This document shows positions 58,846 to 64,000 of a stretch of DNA of 64,000 nt, in pieces. The notes beneath the pieces were generated by a model, which ran no database searches, had not been told where the DNA came from, and worked only from the letters and a program-made list of their open reading frames with translations. A program made the translations under genes and the position numbers. Every line of letters begins with the position of its first letter. Within the stretch, counting starts at the first letter, position 1. Origin of the DNA: Burkholderiaceae bacterium (GTDB lineage: Bacteria; Pseudomonadota; Gammaproteobacteria; Burkholderiales; Burkholderiaceae_C); the NCBI GenBank assembly GCA_024235855.1, contig JACKLN010000001.1, positions 434,001 through 498,000 on the forward strand, written 5' to 3'.

Positions 58846-59650
58846 CGTGGTGCTGCACGCCCAAGGCGTGAAGGACGTGGTGCTGCACGCGCAAGGCGTG
58901 CACAAGACGTATGCCAACGGCACGCGGGCCCTGGCCGACGCGCACGTGGCGGTGCGCGCCGGCGAGTTCGTCTCGCTGCTCGGGCCGTCGGGCTGCGGCA
59001 AGAGCACGCTGCTGCGCCTGTTCGCCGGGCTGGAGACGCCGTCGCACGGCCACCTGCGCTGGTGGAACAGCCCGCGCCTGCCGGCCGGCGAGCCCGGCCG
59101 CACGATGGCCATGGTGTTCCAGGAAGCCACACTGATGCCCTGGGCCGACGTGCAGCACAACGTGGAGCTGCCGCTGACGCTGGCCCGGGTGCCGGCCGCC
59201 GAGCGGCACGCCCGCGCCGCCGAGGCGCTGGCCGCCGTGGGCCTGGCCGGCTTCGAGCGTGCGCGCCCGCGCGAGCTCTCCGGCGGCATGCAGATGCGCG
59301 TGTCCATCGCCCGCGCGCTGGCCACCAGGCCCGACGTGCTGCTGATGGACGAACCCTTCGGCGCGCTGGACGAGTTCACCCGCCACAAGCTCGACAGCGA
59401 CCTGCGCACGCTGTGGGCGCGTGGCGGGCTGACGGTGGTCTTCGTCACCCACAGCATCTACGAGGCGGTGTACCTCTCCGGCCGCGTGGTGGTGATGGGC
59501 GCGCGCCCCGGGCGCGTGGTGGCCGATGTGCCGGTCGACGACGCCGGCGCCCCGCGCGACGAAGCCTGGCGCGTCAGCGCACCCTTCCTGCACACCTGCC
59601 AGGCGCTGTCGCGGACGCTGGCGGCGGCCAGCGAGGTGGCCGCCGCATGA
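58838..59650 (+). CDS. ABC transporter ATP-binding protein (SsuB/TauB/nitrate type)
   Basis: A 270-residue cytoplasmic ATPase. Walker A LLGPSGCGKST (about 48-58), Q-loop MVFQEATLMPW, signature LSGGMQMRVSIARAL, Walker B VLLMDEPFGALDE, and FVTHSIYEA are all present. The subfamily fits import of aromatic, nitrogenous or sulfonate compounds with an NMT1 binding protein. Its N-terminus carries an unusual duplicated decapeptide (DVVLHAQGVK/DVVLHAQGVH). The gene overlaps the upstream Rieske gene by 8 nt and the permease by 4 nt. Confidence 0.9.
   Translation: MDDVVLHAQGVKDVVLHAQGVHKTYANGTRALADAHVAVRAGEFVSLLGPSGCGKSTLLRLFAGLETPSHGHLRWWNSPRLPAGEPGRTMAMVFQEATLMPWADVQHNVELPLTLARVPAAERHARAAEALAAVGLAGFERARPRELSGGMQMRVSIARALATRPDVLLMDEPFGALDEFTRHKLDSDLRTLWARGGLTVVFVTHSIYEAVYLSGRVVVMGARPGRVVADVPVDDAGAPRDEAWRVSAPFLHTCQALSRTLAAASEVAAA
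58844..58903 (+). repeat. 30-bp tandem duplication at the ATPase N-terminus
   Basis: Two in-frame 30-bp units (58844-58873 and 58874-58903) are identical at 27 of 30 positions and encode DVVLHAQGVK and DVVLHAQGVH. The duplication extends the N-terminus ahead of the conserved ABC fold by ten residues. Confidence 0.85.
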
Positions 59651-60438
59651 CCGGCACGCTGGCCACTGGTGGCCTGCGCCTGCTGGCACCGCTGGCGCTG
59701 GGCCTGCTGGTGCTGGCCGGCTGGCAGGCGGCCTGCACCGCCTGGGACGTGCCGGTGTACCTGGTGCCGGCGCCGTCGGTCATCGCGCAGACGCTGTGGG
59801 ACCAGGGGCCGGCGCTGCTGGGCGCGCTGGCGGTGACGCTGAAGATCACGCTGCTGGCGTTCGCCTGCGCCGTGCTCATCGGCACCGCCTTCGCCTTCCT
59901 GCTCGTGCAGCACCGGGTGGTGGAGGCCAGCCTGCTGCCCTACGCCATCCTGCTGCAGGTCACACCGGTGGTGGCCATCGCGCCGCTGATCATCATCTGG
60001 GTCAAGTCGCCCACGCCGGCGCTGGTGGTCTGCGCCACGCTGGTGGCGCTGTTCCCCATCATCTCCAACACTGTGCTCGGCCTGCGCAGCGTGAATCCGG
60101 GGCTGCTGAACCTGTTCCGCCTGAACCGAGCCACACGCTGGCAGACGCTGTTGCGGCTGCGCATCCCCAGCGCGCTGCCCTACTTCTTCGGCGGGCTGCG
60201 CATCTCGTCCGGGCTGGCGCTGATCGGCGCGGTGGTGGCGGAATTCGTCGCCGGCACCGGCGGCAGCGCCACCGGGCTGGCCTACCAGATCCTGCAGGCC
60301 GGCTACCAGCTGGACATCCCGCTGATGTTCGCCGCGCTCTTGCTCATCGCGCTGGCCGGCATCGCGCTGTACACCACCATGGCACTGCTCACGCGCTGGG
60401 CGCTGCACGGCTGGCACGACAGCGAGGTGGGCGCATGA
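59647..60438 (+). CDS. ABC transporter permease (SsuC/TauC type)
   Basis: A 263-residue inner-membrane permease with about six helices. The start is LLAPLALGLLVLAGWQAACT and the family pattern VPVYLVPAPSVIAQTL follows. The EAA-like loop is seen as LFRLNRATRWQTLLRLRIPS followed by ALPYFFGGLRISSGLALIGA, then VVAEFVAGTGGSATGLAYQI. It works with the ATPase encoded immediately upstream (ATGA overlap) and the NMT1-like binding protein at the head of the operon. It overlaps the amidohydrolase by 4 nt. Confidence 0.92.
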   Translation: MTGTLATGGLRLLAPLALGLLVLAGWQAACTAWDVPVYLVPAPSVIAQTLWDQGPALLGALAVTLKITLLAFACAVLIGTAFAFLLVQHRVVEASLLPYAILLQVTPVVAIAPLIIIWVKSPTPALVVCATLVALFPIISNTVLGLRSVNPGLLNLFRLNRATRWQTLLRLRIPSALPYFFGGLRISSGLALIGAVVAEFVAGTGGSATGLAYQILQAGYQLDIPLMFAALLLIALAGIALYTTMALLTRWALHGWHDSEVGA

Positions 60439-61874
60439 ACGACGAACCCACGCGGGTGCTGATCCGCGGCCTGGACGCCATCGCCACCGGGCTGCCCGGC
60501 GCCGCCGCGCGCCACGCGGGCCCGGACATCCGACTCGACGGCACGCGCATCGTCGCACTTGGCGCGCTGACGCCCGAGCCTGGCGAGACCGTGGTCGACG
60601 GCACCGGCTGCATCGCCTACCCGGCCTGGGTGAACACCCACCACCACCTGTTCCAGAGCCTGCTCAAGGGCGACCCGGCGGGGCTGGACTGCACGCTCAA
60701 CCCCTGGCTGGCGCAGACGCCCTACCGATACCGCGCCGCGTTCGACGCCGAGGCCTTCCGCTGCGCGGTGCGCGTGGGCCTGGTGGAGCTGGCGCTGTCG
60801 GGCTGCGGCACGGTGGCCGACCACAACTACCTGCACTGGCCCGGCCAGGGCTTCGACCCCAGCGCCATCCTGTTCGAGGAAGCCGCCGCGCTCGGCCTGC
60901 GCCTGGTGCTGTGCCGCGGCGGGCAGACGATGCTGCGTGCCGGCGTCGAGCCGCCGCGCAACGCCGCGCTGCAGCCCGAGCCCTTCGACGCCTGGCTGCG
61001 CGACCTGGAACGCCTGGCCGCCACCTGGCACGACCCGGCGCCCGACGCGATGCGCCGCATCGTCGCCGCGCCGACCACGCCCACCTTCTCGATGACACCC
61101 GATCAGATGCGCACCGTGGCGCAGGAGGCACGGCGCCTGGGCCTGCGCCTGCACTCGCACCTGTCGGAGACGGTGGCCTACATCGACGCCGTGCAGCGCC
61201 AGCACGGCATGTCGCCGGTGGACTTCGTCGAGTCGCTGGGCTGGCTGGGGCCGGACGTGTGGTTCGCACACCTCGTGCACCTGGCGCCGGCGGAGATCGC
61301 CCGCCTGGGCGCCACCGGCACCGGCATCGCGCATTGCCCGCAGAGCAACGGCCGGCTGGGCAGCGGCATCGCGCCCGTGCTGGACCTGGCCGCCGCCGGC
61401 GCACCGGTGTCGCTGGGCGTGGACGGCGCGGCGTCCAACGAGGCCGCCGACATGGTCAGCGAGGCGCACGCCGCCTGGCTGATGAGCCGTGCGCGCGACG
61501 GCCTGGGGTCCCGCGCCGCCGTGCACGGCGGGGAAGGCGAGGCCGGCGTGCGCATGGCCACGGTGGACCAGGTCATCCACTGGGGCACGGCCGGCGGCGC
61601 GCGCGTGCTGGGGCTGGACGCGGTGGGCACATTGGCCCCGGGGCAGGCAGCCGACATCGCGCTGTTCGACCTGGACTGCGACCCGCGCGGCTTCGGCCTG
61701 CACGACCGCCTGGCCGCGCCGGTGGTGGGCGGCGGCCGCGCGCACCTGGCGCGGCTGTTCGTGGCCGGCCGGGAGGTGGTGCGCGACGGCGCCGTGCCCG
61801 GGCTGGACCTGCTGGCCCTGGGCCGCGAGGCGGCGCGGCAGGTGCGCCGGCTGCAGGCGGCGGCGCAGGGCTGA
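60435..61874 (+). CDS. metal-dependent amidohydrolase (AtzB/TrzN/8-oxoguanine-deaminase-like)
   Basis: A 479-residue amidohydrolase-superfamily enzyme. Metal and catalytic motifs are NTHHHLFQSL (first HxH), LRLHSHLSETVAYI (His and Glu), FAHLVHLAPAEI and LGVDGAASNEAADM (Asp). Together with GIAHCPQSNGRLGSGIAPVL these mark the hydrolytic deaminase group that acts on purines, pterins and triazines (AtzB, guanine deaminase, 8-oxoguanine deaminase, isoxanthopterin deaminase). A deaminase fits a sigma-54-controlled nitrogen-acquisition operon. It is the last gene of that operon; 75 bp follow before the next gene. Confidence 0.9.
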   Translation: MNDEPTRVLIRGLDAIATGLPGAAARHAGPDIRLDGTRIVALGALTPEPGETVVDGTGCIAYPAWVNTHHHLFQSLLKGDPAGLDCTLNPWLAQTPYRYRAAFDAEAFRCAVRVGLVELALSGCGTVADHNYLHWPGQGFDPSAILFEEAAALGLRLVLCRGGQTMLRAGVEPPRNAALQPEPFDAWLRDLERLAATWHDPAPDAMRRIVAAPTTPTFSMTPDQMRTVAQEARRLGLRLHSHLSETVAYIDAVQRQHGMSPVDFVESLGWLGPDVWFAHLVHLAPAEIARLGATGTGIAHCPQSNGRLGSGIAPVLDLAAAGAPVSLGVDGAASNEAADMVSEAHAAWLMSRARDGLGSRAAVHGGEGEAGVRMATVDQVIHWGTAGGARVLGLDAVGTLAPGQAADIALFDLDCDPRGFGLHDRLAAPVVGGGRAHLARLFVAGREVVRDGAVPGLDLLALGREAARQVRRLQAAAQG

Positions 61875-61949
61875 CCCGCGCGGTCCGCCGGGTGCGCCCG
61901 TCATCAGGCGCAGGGCGGCACGGCGAGCACGCCCGACTAGCATCGCCCC

Positions 61950-62936
61950 ATGCACAGCCCCCGCCCCCGGCGCGTCTTCCTGCTCGGCGCCACCGGCACC
62001 ATCGGCCAGGCCACGGCGCGGGCGCTGGCGGCACGCGGGCACGAGGTGGTGGCGTTGGTGCGGCCCGGCGGCGACCCAACGCTGCGCCAGGCGCTGGCGG
62101 CGGCCGGCGTGGTGCTGCGTGACGGCGATGTGCTCGACGCCGGATCGGTGCGGCGCGACGGCCTGCGCGGCGAGCGCTTCGACGCCGCGGTGTCGTGCCT
62201 CGCGTCGCGCAACGGCGTGCCGGCCGACGCCTGGGCGGTGGACCACCGTGCCCATGTGCAGGCGCTGACGGCGCTGCGCGACGCCGGCGCAGAACACTTC
62301 GTCCTCCTGTCGGCCATCTGCGTGCAGAAGCCGCGCCTGGCCTTCCAGCAGGCCAAGTTGGCCTTCGAGCGCGAACTGGCCGCCAGCGGCCTGCGCCACA
62401 GCATCGTCCGGCCCACGGCGTTCTTCAAGTCCCTGTCAGGCCAGGTGGCGCGGGTGCAGGCCGGCCAGCCCTTCCTGATCTTCGGTGACGGCCGGCTCAC
62501 CGCCTGCAAGCCGATCGCCGACGACGACCTGGCCGACTACCTGGCCGGCTGTCTGGACGACGCGGCACGCTGGGACCGCGTGCTGCCCATCGGCGGCCCG
62601 GGCCCGGCCATCACGCCGCGCGAACAGGGCGAGCTGCTGTGCCGCCTGGCCGGCCGGCCGCCACGGTTCCGCAGCGTACCCCCGGGCCTGCTGCGCGGCA
62701 TCGCCGGCATGCTGGACCTGGCCGCCCGCGTGCGGCCGGCGCTGTCGGCCAAGGCCGAGCTGGCGCGCATCGGCCACTACTACGCCACCGAGTCCATGCT
62801 GGTGTGGAACGCGGCGGCGCAGCGGTACGACGCCGACGCCACGCCGTCCCACGGGCGCCAGACCCTCGCCGCACACTACGAGCGACTGCTGGGCGGCCAG
62901 GCCGACGCCGGCCTCGGCGCCCACCGGATGTTCTGA
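61950..62936 (+). CDS. bciA: NAD(P)-binding divinyl (bacterio)chlorophyllide 8-vinyl-reductase-like protein (BciA family)
   Basis: A 328-residue Rossmann protein. The NADPH-binding motif is FLLGATGTIGQATA (residues 10-23). Features that point to BciA rather than a generic SDR are VSCLASRNGVPADAWAVDHR, FVLLSAICVQKPRLAFQQAK, SGQVARVQAGQPFLIFGDGR, KPIADDDLADYLAGCL and YYATESMLVWN. BciA reduces the 8-vinyl group in bacteriochlorophyll synthesis, which would suggest a phototrophic relative such as Rubrivivax. No other pigment gene is in the window, so the functional call rests on sequence recall alone; a related reductase of other function is possible. Confidence 0.68.
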   Translation: MHSPRPRRVFLLGATGTIGQATARALAARGHEVVALVRPGGDPTLRQALAAAGVVLRDGDVLDAGSVRRDGLRGERFDAAVSCLASRNGVPADAWAVDHRAHVQALTALRDAGAEHFVLLSAICVQKPRLAFQQAKLAFERELAASGLRHSIVRPTAFFKSLSGQVARVQAGQPFLIFGDGRLTACKPIADDDLADYLAGCLDDAARWDRVLPIGGPGPAITPREQGELLCRLAGRPPRFRSVPPGLLRGIAGMLDLAARVRPALSAKAELARIGHYYATESMLVWNAAAQRYDADATPSHGRQTLAAHYERLLGGQADAGLGAHRMF

Positions 62937-63069
62937 CGACCAGGCTGCCCGGCGGGGCGCCGCACCAGTGGCGTGCACACCCACCAGCGCTGCGCCCGGC
63001 CACGCACCGGGGCCGTGCTGCGGCACCACGAATGCGCACAACATCGGCCCGGATTGCGTACAAAGTGGC

Positions 63070-63085
63070 TGGCCCGGGACTTGCC
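63070..63085 (+). promoter_or_regulatory. sigma-54-like promoter before the PotA-like gene
   Basis: TGGCCCGGGACTTGCC fits TGGCACGNNNNTTGCW except at the fifth and last positions, with correct GG-N10-GC spacing. The predicted start of transcription would be about 63096, only two bases before the chosen ATG at 63098, so the transcript would be nearly leaderless. This may be coincidence. Confidence 0.4.
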
Positions 63086-63097
63086 TGCCACCATCCC

Positions 63098-64000
<903 letters not shown>

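Noticed and set aside
60303..62399. 698-codon minus-strand frame opposite the amidohydrolase
   Set aside because: Antisense shadow with no recognisable motif; the plus-strand enzyme has complete metal-binding motifs.

Overview
The window is very GC-rich (roughly 70 % by eye), densely coded DNA from a betaproteobacterium, most likely a Burkholderiales member of the Rubrivivax/Leptothrix/Roseateles type. Supporting signs are a Burkholderia-type porin, ProQ with long low-complexity tails, a TctC/Bug solute-binding protein, a giant two-partner-secretion adhesin and a BciA-like bacteriochlorophyll reductase. No rRNA, tRNA, CRISPR array, insertion sequence or phage gene was seen.

Layout. 1-4.6 kb: the 3' end of a hotdog thioesterase, a porin, and a divergent glycine-betaine/proline ABC transporter operon (binding lipoprotein, permease, CBS-containing ATPase). 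4.7-9.9 kb: an unrecognised exported protein and a SARP/AfsR-like BTAD-ATPase-TPR regulator. 10-15.8 kb: small cytochrome c, ProQ/FinO protein, B12-type radical SAM protein, APH-kinase fusion, tandem UspA.

15.9-40.1 kb (minus strand): the centrepiece, one tightly coupled seven-gene operon of about 24 kb. In transcription order it encodes an exported caspase-like peptidase with TPR, CsgG-like and FlgT-C-like parts; a CsgG-like protein; a TpsB transporter; a 5,221-residue TpsA adhesin with GLUG and YDG/MBG repeats; a Slam-like TPR/beta-barrel outer-membrane protein; a FecR/TPR/CsgG-like protein; and a surface-type beta-barrel-domain protein. Five of the six junctions overlap or are separated by about 20 nt, so the products probably act together at the cell surface. 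The combination is the best candidate for an under-described system.

40.3-47.7 kb: DUF938-type methyltransferase, small hypothetical, NUDIX hydrolase, DUF1810 protein, a small TTG-start membrane protein, a polytopic membrane protein with a NAD/nucleotide-hydrolase-like tail, a class III CoA-transferase, a GGDEF-EAL protein and SlyX.

47.7-61.9 kb: catabolic genes. A TetR regulator with a clear palindromic operator leads a Bug-amidase-enoyl-CoA hydratase operon. A Crp/Fnr regulator sits divergent to an isoquinoline-1-oxidoreductase-like molybdenum hydroxylase (large and small subunits), with a 16-bp palindrome between them. After a 14-bp-stem terminator, a near-consensus sigma-54 promoter precedes NMT1-like binding protein, two Rieske oxygenases, ABC ATPase, permease and an AtzB/guanine-deaminase-like amidohydrolase. 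I infer a nitrogen-controlled pathway for an unidentified N-heterocycle. 61.9-64 kb: BciA-like vinyl reductase and the 5' part of a PotA-like ABC ATPase.
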